This document shows, in pieces, positions 44,006-51,127 of a DNA stretch of 64,000 bases; position 1 is the stretch's first letter, and each line of letters begins with the position of its first letter. Source of the stretch: Pseudobdellovibrio sp031428275 (GTDB lineage: Bacteria > Bdellovibrionota > Bdellovibrionia > Bdellovibrionales > Bdellovibrionaceae); assembly GCA_031428275.1 (NCBI GenBank), contig JANPPC010000001.1, positions 84,904 to 148,903 of the forward strand, in the 5' to 3' direction. The notes beneath the pieces are model-generated. The model was not told the DNA's origin and did no database searches. It was given only the letters and a program-made list of their open reading frames with translations. The position numbers were made by a program, and so were the translations under genes.

Positions 44006-44548
44006 ATGAAGTGGCTTAATAAGTTGTTTAATTACTTAATTTCTTTAATCATTATTAGTTACGGTGTTTTCTTTTTTTACGGTGACTCTTTTTTAAAATA
44101 TAAACAAGCTGGTCAGACCGAGCTTTCTTCGAACGATGTTGATCAGGCTGTAAATAAATATCTAAAGCAAGCGACGGCGGCTATGCAAAAAAGTCGTTAT
44201 GATTCGGACGCAGCCGTTAAACAAGCGCTCAAGCAGCCCTTGGTTTTAACAACTGATTCGAAAGAAATAGACCCTGCCGATGTACCAGTGGCCAAGCAAA
44301 TCTGGAAAGAGTCTGATGTCAACGTCACGCCGGCCGAAGTTGTTACCTCGAGCATTTACGACGAAAATGCATTTGCCCAGCAAGACGAGCAAGAAAGAAA
44401 GCAGTACGCGAAAGATTTTATTGAAAATGCTCGTCGAGGCGGTTACCACGTAGTGCTTTCAAATGACCTGACTAAGATTGTTAGCGTAACACCGATACGT
44501 AAACCGTCTGGCCAGAATGATTCGGTTGAATCATTTCCATCAAATTAA
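44006..44548 (+). CDS. Single-pass membrane protein of unknown function
   Basis: This 180-residue protein has one N-terminal helix (residues ~9-27). The rest is a polar helical region exposed to the periplasm or cytoplasm, with many Gln, Asp and Lys residues and no cysteine. HVVLSNDLTKIVSVTPIR near the end is the only globular-looking stretch. It follows the sensor kinase by 66 bases and may be its co-transcribed accessory. Its last 9 bases overlap the convergent RadC-like gene. Confidence 0.55.
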   Translation: MKWLNKLFNYLISLIIISYGVFFFYGDSFLKYKQAGQTELSSNDVDQAVNKYLKQATAAMQKSRYDSDAAVKQALKQPLVLTTDSKEIDPADVPVAKQIWKESDVNVTPAEVVTSSIYDENAFAQQDEQERKQYAKDFIENARRGGYHVVLSNDLTKIVSVTPIRKPSGQNDSVESFPSN

Positions 44549-44914
44549 ATTATTCTCTTTGAAGCTGTAATATTTCTCGTTTGAGAATATTAAGTGATCA
44601 AGAATGGGCATCTCTAACAACTTCCCTAGCTTGCATAGTTTTTTAGTTAATTGAATATCTTCTCGCGTGGGTTGAATATTAAGACTGGGGTGATTGTGGG
44701 CAATAATCATCGCGTACGAGTTGGCGCGGATTGCTTCACGAAATAGGTCGCGCGCATGAACCGGACAATAGTTAAGGGTGCCTTTCGCAATCATCACTAA
44801 ACCTTTGGACGACAAATCTGTGTTCAGCGTAATAAGCCAAAACTCTTCAACGTCTGGGTTGAAAGAGGGCCTTAAAAGTTCAAAAGCAAGTCGACTGTTG
44901 TGTATAGGTGACAT
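44540..44914 (-). CDS. Short RadC-like JAB/MPN-domain protein
   Basis: This 124-residue protein contains only the RadC C-terminal domain. It has EEFWLITLNTDL, a likely catalytic Glu, and AHNHPSLNIQPTREDIQLT, giving the JAMM ligands H73, H75 and D86. In full RadC a helix-hairpin-helix domain precedes this; here it is absent and the start has a usable ATG, so it is probably a natural short form. Short RadC proteins are common in mobile and anti-defence contexts, but here the neighbours are ordinary genes. Function of the family is uncertain. Confidence 0.85.
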   Translation of the reverse strand: MSPIHNSRLAFELLRPSFNPDVEEFWLITLNTDLSSKGLVMIAKGTLNYCPVHARDLFREAIRANSYAMIIAHNHPSLNIQPTREDIQLTKKLCKLGKLLEMPILDHLIFSNEKYYSFKENNLI

Positions 44915-45063
44915 CTCTTGCGCTTCAGCAATTTATAAGCAAACATGATCGATATAAAAAACAATGAGTTAGCTCCATAATTCGGATCACAGGATGCTTT
45001 CCGTTTCGCAAAAAAGCGTTTAGCATGATGGAGGCAATATTAACAAACTAAAGGGGTTTAGAA

Positions 45064-45672
45064 ATGAACACAGTGAATAAAATGAACGCAATGATTTTAG
45101 CCGTAGCCGCAACATTAGCTTTATCATCTTGCGGACCTAAAGCCTTCGTGAAGGGCCAATATGACGATGTAAATCGTGAGAACTTAATGAACGATCAGTT
45201 TTCTGAAACTGATATGCAAGTTATCGTTAAAGCAATGGTTGATTCAATGACAATGCACCCCTCTATCAATAATGCGAAGAAAGTACCAATCGTTATGGTT
45301 ACTAATTTACAGAATAAGACCAGTGAGCACATCGACACCCAAAGCATCATGGATATGGTTCGCGTTGACTTAACAAATTCAGGTAAAGTTGGCTTCGTTG
45401 ATAAAGAAGCTCGTGAAGATATATCGAATGAATATGATTACCAGAATAACGGGATGGTTTCTGAAGAAACTAAAAAATCAGCGGGTGGGCAAACTGGTGC
45501 AGATTTTATTATTAACGGACGTTTAGATTCAATCGTACAAGAAGTAGGTAAAGATAAGTCAGTTTATTACAAATTAACTTTGAATTTAACGAACCTAAAA
45601 ACGGGCGTAATTACTTGGACAAATCAAAAACAAATTCGCAAAACTTTCAAAAAGAAATCAATCGGTTTATAG
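45064..45672 (+). CDS. lpoB: Penicillin-binding protein activator LpoB
   Basis: This 202-residue protein is a lipoprotein with C23 in the lipobox LSSC. Its core matches LpoB: DMQVIVKAMVDSM, PIVMVTNLQNKTSEHIDTQSI, DFIINGRLDSIVQE and YKLTLNLTNLKTGVITWTNQKQIRK. LpoB is anchored in the outer membrane and stimulates the bifunctional synthase PBP1b. AAAGGGG precedes the ATG. It is followed by a COG3014 lipoprotein, a usual partner. Confidence 0.92.
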   Translation: MNTVNKMNAMILAVAATLALSSCGPKAFVKGQYDDVNRENLMNDQFSETDMQVIVKAMVDSMTMHPSINNAKKVPIVMVTNLQNKTSEHIDTQSIMDMVRVDLTNSGKVGFVDKEAREDISNEYDYQNNGMVSEETKKSAGGQTGADFIINGRLDSIVQEVGKDKSVYYKLTLNLTNLKTGVITWTNQKQIRKTFKKKSIGL

Positions 45673-45712
45673 TAAATCTAAGTTAGTAGTTCGGCCTTAG
45701 ATAAAGGAACTG

Positions 45713-46963
45713 ATGGTTAAAAAAATTGTCATCGCAGTCAGCTTAATTACACTTAGCTTTTTAAGCGGCTGCGCTACTTATCAAAGCCAAGTTTCACCTG
45801 CGCGTGATCACTTAGTTCGTGGCCGCTGTCCGGAAGCTTTGCAATTATTAAAAACACAAAGTGAAAAAGAGGGCGGAGACCAGTTGCTTTACCTGCTGGA
45901 TTACGGAACCGCGTTGCAAATTTGTAGAGAGTACAAAGCAAGCAGTCTTATTTTTCAGCGCGCCGATAAGCTAAGCGAAGAAGTTGATTATCATTCGGTT
46001 TCACGAGTAGCTGGTGCTACGCTTTTGAGCGAAGAAATGATCCAGTACAAAGGTGATATTTTTGAAAAACTTTTTATCAATGCAACTGCGGCACTGAATT
46101 ACCTAGAGATGGGTTTGCCTGATGATGCATTAGTCGAAGTTCGCCGAATTAATGAAAAGTACAGAAAGCTTACTTCTGAAGATAATAAAAAAAAATTCGA
46201 ACTTAATTCTTTTTCGCAGTATTTATCGGGTTTGATTTATGAATCACAACGCCGCTACGACGATGCGTGCATATCCTATAAAAGCTCTTACAAGATTGAT
46301 CCCGTTTACCATTATGTGGGTTTAGATATGTTGCGCGGCTGTTGGTTGGCGCGACGAACGCAAGATTTCGACGAGCTAGTTAAACAAGTTAATCCTACAG
46401 CTGCGGAGCTTTCGCAAGTAAAAGAAAAAAGTAAAAATGAGATTCTAATTGTGTTTATGCAGGGTTGGGGGCCACGAAAAGCTCCTAGGCCGGACGAACG
46501 AACGATACCGTATTTAATTCCTACGCCCAGTGTGACAAAGACTTTACAGGCTCAGGTGGCATCGGGCGACTTCACTAAATTTATGAGTCAGCCGATTTAC
46601 AATGTTGAAAAAGCGGCTATACAAACCTTAGAAGATGACCACGCCTCGCTGGTGGCTCGTCGAATTGGGGCGGCTGTTGCAAAAAACGTCGTAGCCGATC
46701 AAATTAGGCAGAAAGATCAACTTTTGGGGGTTTTGACTTGGGTAGCTTTGGCAGCCTCTGAGCGAGCTGACCTGCGCCAATGGTCAACCTTACCTCAAAC
46801 GATTCAAGTTATTCGCATGCCGATGCCTACGGGCGCGTATAAGATAAAGCTAACTGGTCTTGATAGCATGGGCGACGAATCTGAGACTTTGCCTGATATT
46901 GATTCTGTCGGCGGCAAGGGATCTGCGCATAAGAAGATCTACCTCGTGAGAAGCTTGAAGTAG
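45713..46963 (+). CDS. COG3014 family TPR-like lipoprotein
   Basis: This 416-residue protein is a lipoprotein with lipobox LSGC (C20). Helical TPR-like repeats follow (residues ~35-220: SLIFQRADKLSEEVDYHSV; LNYLEMGLPDDALVEVRRINE) and a beta-rich C-terminal part. It belongs to the COG3014 group that travels with lpoB. A role in outer-membrane or peptidoglycan assembly is inferred from linkage. AAAGGAAC precedes the ATG. A bidirectional hairpin follows. Confidence 0.8.
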   Translation: MVKKIVIAVSLITLSFLSGCATYQSQVSPARDHLVRGRCPEALQLLKTQSEKEGGDQLLYLLDYGTALQICREYKASSLIFQRADKLSEEVDYHSVSRVAGATLLSEEMIQYKGDIFEKLFINATAALNYLEMGLPDDALVEVRRINEKYRKLTSEDNKKKFELNSFSQYLSGLIYESQRRYDDACISYKSSYKIDPVYHYVGLDMLRGCWLARRTQDFDELVKQVNPTAAELSQVKEKSKNEILIVFMQGWGPRKAPRPDERTIPYLIPTPSVTKTLQAQVASGDFTKFMSQPIYNVEKAAIQTLEDDHASLVARRIGAAVAKNVVADQIRQKDQLLGVLTWVALAASERADLRQWSTLPQTIQVIRMPMPTGAYKIKLTGLDSMGDESETLPDIDSVGGKGSAHKKIYLVRSLK

Positions 46964-46968
46964 TTTTT

Positions 46969-47002
46969 GTAAAAAAAAGGCCTGCAATTTCTTGCAAGCC
47001 TT
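46969..47002 (-). terminator. Intrinsic terminator of phaR (partly bidirectional)
   Basis: Read on the minus strand, 47002-46992 (AAGGCTTGCAA) pairs with 46987-46977 around a 4-base loop with one mismatch, and a run of eight T follows. On the plus strand it could also stop lpoB-COG3014 transcripts, though only three T follow there. Confidence 0.8.
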
Positions 47003-47037
47003 TCGAATCTCATAACTTAATAAAGTCTAAAACTAAA

Positions 47038-47589
47038 TTACTGATTAAAGTTTTGATTGTTGCTTGGTAATGGCAAGTTCGGTGTTTCGTCTTCTTGATT
47101 CATTCCCGGAAGTACAGTTGCTTTTTCAGCTACTGCTTTAGAGGTTGAATCAGTGTTTAGACGAGCTGCTGAAGCAACGCGATTTTCCAAGTTTTGTTTC
47201 AAGTCATCAGTTGAAACACGATCGATGTTGACGTTCACAGTCGCTTGCTTAGTCATATAATCAATTGGAAACGCACCAAGTTTAGCTAGATAGCTAGATA
47301 TGCTGCCGTTACCGTTTTGAATGATCTCACGTAATGTGAAAAGCGGAGCGTACTGAGAAGCTTTTTTCTCTGACTCAAATATGATTTGGGTCAAAGTTGC
47401 GGCTGTAATGTCATTTTTAGACTTATTGTCGATCACCATAACTTCTTCGTTAGAGCGAATCATTTTAGCAATGTCATCTAAAGTGACGTAGCAACTCTGC
47501 TGAGTATCGTAAAGCTTACGATTTTGATAACGTTTAATAATCTTAACTTTGGCGTTCGATTTAACGCTTAAGTTGTCCATTTGATTCAT
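47038..47589 (-). CDS. phaR: Polyhydroxyalkanoate synthesis regulator PhaR
   Basis: The protein has about 183 residues from the ATG at 47589; GGAGG sits correctly before it, so the longer frame up to 47604 is not used. The N-terminal DNA-binding module IKRYQNRKLYDTQQSCYVTLDDIAKMIR and the following FESEKKASQYAPLFTLREII are the PHB accumulation regulator domains. The C-terminus is low-complexity. PhaR normally represses phasin and its own gene and senses PHA granules. No phasin or phaC gene is in the window. Confidence 0.88.
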   Translation of the reverse strand: MNQMDNLSVKSNAKVKIIKRYQNRKLYDTQQSCYVTLDDIAKMIRSNEEVMVIDNKSKNDITAATLTQIIFESEKKASQYAPLFTLREIIQNGNGSISSYLAKLGAFPIDYMTKQATVNVNIDRVSTDDLKQNLENRVASAARLNTDSTSKAVAEKATVLPGMNQEDETPNLPLPSNNQNFNQ

Positions 47590-47975
47590 CACAATGGCCT
47601 CCATTTACCGGCTTATTAGGCTTTTCGTTTTAGCTTAAAACTGAAGCTTTTCACCTATTTATTCTCGCGCAAGTTAGCTTTGCCGCCACCCCTTGTCAAG
47701 TAACTCGACACCCAAGAGTTTCTTATAGGTTAAATAAAAAAGGCTCTAAATCGAAGTCAAGTCCAAAGGCTAATTTCGCACGCCGCATTGTTATTGATAA
47801 TGCGTTTAATTTCAAATACTTAGGCGATTCTCAACTATTCAAAGTTTATTTAAAATAATAAAAAATTAGCGTAAAAAACGCTCGGTCTAGATTCGTAAAA
47901 TATGATGATATTTTGAACAAATAGGACTCGTGCAACTGCCTTGATTCGACCGATGAGCTTGGAAAGGAAGCTCAT
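47590..47975. other. 386-base divergent intergenic region, no gene
   Basis: AT-rich spacer between phaR (-) and the TPR lipoprotein (+). It contains the phaR promoter candidate at 47671-47699. No ORF with a plausible start or homology is seen on either strand. The TPR gene has the Shine-Dalgarno AAAGGAAG at its end. Confidence 0.6.
47671..47699 (-). promoter_or_regulatory. Sigma-70-type promoter of phaR
   Basis: On the minus strand TTGACA (47699-47694), a 17-base spacer and TAACTT (47676-47671) are present. The -35 is perfect and the -10 moderate. The expected start of transcription is about 75 bases before the ATG. Confidence 0.5.
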
Positions 47976-49835
47976 ATGATTAAACAGAATCAGCTTATTT
48001 TAGGTGTTTTACTCAGTCTCTCGGCGGCCGTTTTTACCGCTTGTGCAAGCGACGGTAGCAGATTTTACGATTCGGCGATGAACGATCGCAATCGTGCACC
48101 GGCTTCAATGAATATTCCTGAAAAATATGATGGCGATGTACCAACAATTGATTCGGTTCATAATCAGGCAGAGGCCGACTTCTTATTTTTGAAATCTGAT
48201 TTAGATTCTCAGGCCGGAAAAGCCAGCGAATCAATCGAATCTTTGAAGTCAGCTCTAGTGTTTGATCCAAATGCTCCAACTCTAATGCAAAAATTATCGA
48301 TCGAGTACTACCGTCGTGGCCAAACTCGCGATGCTATTTACTGGGCAGAAAAAGCGAAAGCGCAAGCTCCAGAAAAACGCGATCTTCTATTATTAGTGGG
48401 TGGTCTTCATACAACAATTAAAAACTACGCGAAGGCTGAAGAAGCTTATTTAGCGTTACTTAAAAACGACAAAGATGATTCTGAAGCCCGCTTGTACATT
48501 GGTGCTGTTTACACCGAAATGAAGAATTACAAAAAAGCGATTCAAACATTTGCTTACTTAACAAAGCAGGCAGGCTACAGTTCAAAGCATTTAGCGCATT
48601 ACTATCTTTCGCGCGTGATCAGTGAACAAAATTTACCAGGAGCAAAAGTCGCTTCTAAAGCCGAACTTGAAAAAGCAGTTAAAATTAAACCCGATTTTAC
48701 CGATGGAATCACCTTATTGGGTCAAATGATCTTAAAAGAAAAAGGACCAAATAAAGCTTACGAGTTTTATGCCAAATTTCAAAAAGAGCATGGACCAAAC
48801 GTTAAACTAGCTGAAATTTTATCGCAGTATTATATTGAAAAAAATCAGTACAATGAAGCTTACGATCAATTAGAAATCATGGACGCCGGTGCCGATGACC
48901 AAGTTCAAGTTAAGTTAAAAATGGCGCTGATCCTAATTGACAAAAAATCTTACGATGTCGCGATTCAAAAACTACAAGAGATATTAGCGACTACCCCCGA
49001 CTCCGATAAAGTGCGGTTTTATTTGTCAGCGGTATACGAAGAAAAAAAGGAGCCCAAGAAGGCTTTTGATGAGTACATGAAAATCGCAAAAGATAGTTCA
49101 TATTACGAAGAAGCTCGCTTACATGCTGCCTACTTGGCAAAATTAATGGGAGATCCGAAGTTAGCTATGACGGTTTTGCAAGAATCTGTTGCGGGTAAAG
49201 TTGAGAATCCACAAACCTACTTTTTAATGACTCAATTTCATGAAGAAAATAAAGATTATAAGAAATCACTAGAAGTTTTAAAGCTAGCTGAAGAGAAATT
49301 TCCTAAAAATGCGCAAGTGCACTTTTACCGTGGTTCTATTCAAGATAAAATGGACATGAAAGATGCAATGATCGCTAGTATGAAGAAGGTTTTAACTTTA
49401 GACCAAGAGCATGTTCAAGCGATGAACTACTTAGCATTTTCGTGGGCTGAAATGGGTCAAGATTTAGATCAGGCAGAAAAATTCGCCCGCCAAGCCGTTT
49501 TAAAAGAAAAAAATGACGCATTTATTTTAGACACTCTGGGTTGGGTTCTATTTAAAAAGGGCCAGTACAAAGAATCAATCGAAGTGCTAGAACGCGCCTA
49601 CGATATGCAGCCCTCTGTTGGCATTATAGCTGAGCATTTAGGTGATGTTTACATGAAAATGAATAAGTACGAAAAGGCACGTTCATTGTTTCAAAAAGCA
49701 AATGATAGCGAAACCGATTCAGATCGCAAAAAAGATTTGAAATCTAAAATTACACAGTCAGAGAATTTTATGAAAGACGACTCAAGAGCGCCGGCTTCAA
49801 TTGACGCCAATTTAAATACAGATGTATCGCCGTAA
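47976..49835 (+). CDS. Tetratricopeptide-repeat lipoprotein
   Basis: This 619-residue protein is a lipoprotein (TAC lipobox, C23) with at least ten TPR repeats from residue ~70 to ~590; good examples start at AEEAYLALLKNDKDDSEARLYIGAVY and SIEVLERAYDMQPSVGIIAEHLGDVY. TPR scaffolds of this size at the outer membrane commonly sit next to lolB and take part in lipoprotein or complex assembly; that linkage also holds here. AAAGGAAG precedes the ATG. Its last 68 bases overlap a minus-strand gene. Confidence 0.85.
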   Translation: MIKQNQLILGVLLSLSAAVFTACASDGSRFYDSAMNDRNRAPASMNIPEKYDGDVPTIDSVHNQAEADFLFLKSDLDSQAGKASESIESLKSALVFDPNAPTLMQKLSIEYYRRGQTRDAIYWAEKAKAQAPEKRDLLLLVGGLHTTIKNYAKAEEAYLALLKNDKDDSEARLYIGAVYTEMKNYKKAIQTFAYLTKQAGYSSKHLAHYYLSRVISEQNLPGAKVASKAELEKAVKIKPDFTDGITLLGQMILKEKGPNKAYEFYAKFQKEHGPNVKLAEILSQYYIEKNQYNEAYDQLEIMDAGADDQVQVKLKMALILIDKKSYDVAIQKLQEILATTPDSDKVRFYLSAVYEEKKEPKKAFDEYMKIAKDSSYYEEARLHAAYLAKLMGDPKLAMTVLQESVAGKVENPQTYFLMTQFHEENKDYKKSLEVLKLAEEKFPKNAQVHFYRGSIQDKMDMKDAMIASMKKVLTLDQEHVQAMNYLAFSWAEMGQDLDQAEKFARQAVLKEKNDAFILDTLGWVLFKKGQYKESIEVLERAYDMQPSVGIIAEHLGDVYMKMNKYEKARSLFQKANDSETDSDRKKDLKSKITQSENFMKDDSRAPASIDANLNTDVSP

Positions 49836-50325
49836 CCGCGAAGATTAATTTCCAATCCGTTAATAAAAAAGGTACAAATGAAAACACGAAAAGTAAGCCA
49901 GTCGTCATAAACAACTGGCTTTTTGATTTTTGAATATCATTAAATGTGCTTTGTAGTGCCGAAGATATATTGAAATTCGATTCTTTTAAATGCTTAAATA
50001 CTAAAACAGCCTGCAAGCTAACGATTAAGCAAAGTCCGAACGTAACCAACGTCGCCATTAAAAAATAAAGCCAGCTTGCTTCCAGAAGATAAATTTTAAC
50101 AAAAGAGTGAATACCGCCCCAAAAGAAAAATGTCGGAAGTGAAAATAAAAATAATTTGAATGCAGCGATTTGTGAAGATTTCGTTAAAGCGATCGAGTTC
50201 ATCAGCAAGGCTATCTGGTAAAGCAAAGCAAGCGCGATCAACGAACCAAATGGTAATTCGCTAATAATTAGTACCGTGCACGAAACAATAAATAGAAGCA
50301 AATGGCGTAATTTCATGATTGCCAT
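49768..50325 (-). CDS. Multi-pass membrane protein of unknown function
   Basis: This 185-residue protein has about five hydrophobic helices spread over its length and basic residues in the loops, which is more than chance would give in an antisense frame. No family motif is visible. It overlaps the 3' end of the TPR gene by 68 bases and contains a plus-strand terminator within its coding region, so a doubt remains. The ATG is at 50325, close to the divergent LolB-like gene. Confidence 0.5.
   Translation of the reverse strand: MAIMKLRHLLLFIVSCTVLIISELPFGSLIALALLYQIALLMNSIALTKSSQIAAFKLFLFSLPTFFFWGGIHSFVKIYLLEASWLYFLMATLVTFGLCLIVSLQAVLVFKHLKESNFNISSALQSTFNDIQKSKSQLFMTTGLLFVFSFVPFLLTDWKLIFAVTAIHLYLNWRQLKPALLSRLS
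49896..49932 (+). terminator. Intrinsic terminator of the TPR gene
   Basis: AAGCCAGT (49896-49903) pairs with ACTGGCTT (49915-49922), an inner GT/AC pair tightens the loop, and TTTTTGATTTTT overlaps and follows. It lies 61 bases beyond the TPR stop codon, inside the antisense membrane-protein frame. Confidence 0.75.
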
Positions 50326-50357
50326 TCGATGGTAACATAACTTTAAATAGATTTGTG

Positions 50358-50990
50358 ATGAAAAAAATTAATCTGCATGGCTTTAAATTTCTATTCATTT
50401 TTTTATTAACGCCTACCTTCGCCGCGTGCGTAGGAAATTCGGTAAAAGACATTCCGGCGGGAATTCCGGTTTTACTTGATACGAAAGCACAGATTAAAAG
50501 CAACGATGAAAAAAACAATGTGAATATTGAAATCGCATTGTCTCCGGGGCGGGCAATCCGAATGGAAGTAACAGCCACATTGGGTTACCGAGTGGCTACA
50601 ATTTTAATGACTCCGCAAAGTATACAGTACGCGCTTCACACAACTAAAAGCTATTATCAGGGATCTTTTAGCTCGAAAACAATCTATCCTATTTTCAACC
50701 AGTATATCGAGCCCCGCATTCTTTGGAAAGTCATCCATGATCAAAACCCGCAAACCATAAATCTGGTCTGCCAAGTTGATGTAGCCGGAAGACCGAATGC
50801 TTGCCAAGGGCCACAAAATCTTTCCGTGAAATGGACATACCAAGATGAGCCACAAAAGAAAATCGAGATAAAAAACGGTGTATTTGAAATGATTTGGCTT
50901 TTTAAAGACCGTGCTTTACTTGCAGCGTCTCATGCCGAGACTTTTGTCCTGAAAAAGCCTGACGGATATAAAGAAATACTTTTAAAATAG
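50358..50990 (+). CDS. LolB-like outer-membrane lipoprotein
   Basis: The protein has about 210 residues from the ATG at 50358; the frame extends 13 codons further but lacks a signal there. Lipobox FAAC (C24). The mature part has the LolB/DUF4292 style: SPGRAIRMEVTATLGYRVATILMTPQSIQYAL, then YPIFNQYIEP and a beta-rich end. It follows a TPR lipoprotein gene as lolB does in other proteobacteria. LolB inserts lipoproteins into the outer membrane. The exact family is inferred and not certain. Confidence 0.6.
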   Translation: MKKINLHGFKFLFIFLLTPTFAACVGNSVKDIPAGIPVLLDTKAQIKSNDEKNNVNIEIALSPGRAIRMEVTATLGYRVATILMTPQSIQYALHTTKSYYQGSFSSKTIYPIFNQYIEPRILWKVIHDQNPQTINLVCQVDVAGRPNACQGPQNLSVKWTYQDEPQKKIEIKNGVFEMIWLFKDRALLAASHAETFVLKKPDGYKEILLK

Positions 50991-51039
50991 TTTTACAGTC
51001 GCTAACCGAAATATCTCAGTGCATAATCATATATAGCTA

Positions 51040-51065
51040 AAGGCTAGCTTCAACAGGTTAGCCTT
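51040..51065 (+). terminator. Possible weak terminator or 5'-UTR hairpin before prkA
   Basis: AAGGCTA (51040-51046) pairs with TAGCCTT (51059-51065) around 12 bases. Only a short T-run lies further downstream. It could end the LolB-like transcript or be in the prkA leader. Confidence 0.35.
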
Positions 51066-51127
51066 ACGTGTTTAAAGTCCGATCACCCGAATCTCAACTT
51101 GATTGAATTCAAGTGGAAGGAGCTTCG

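Noticed and set aside
47590..47604. Five-codon extension of phaR
   Set aside because: The bases of this extension contain the GGAGG Shine-Dalgarno for the ATG at 47589.
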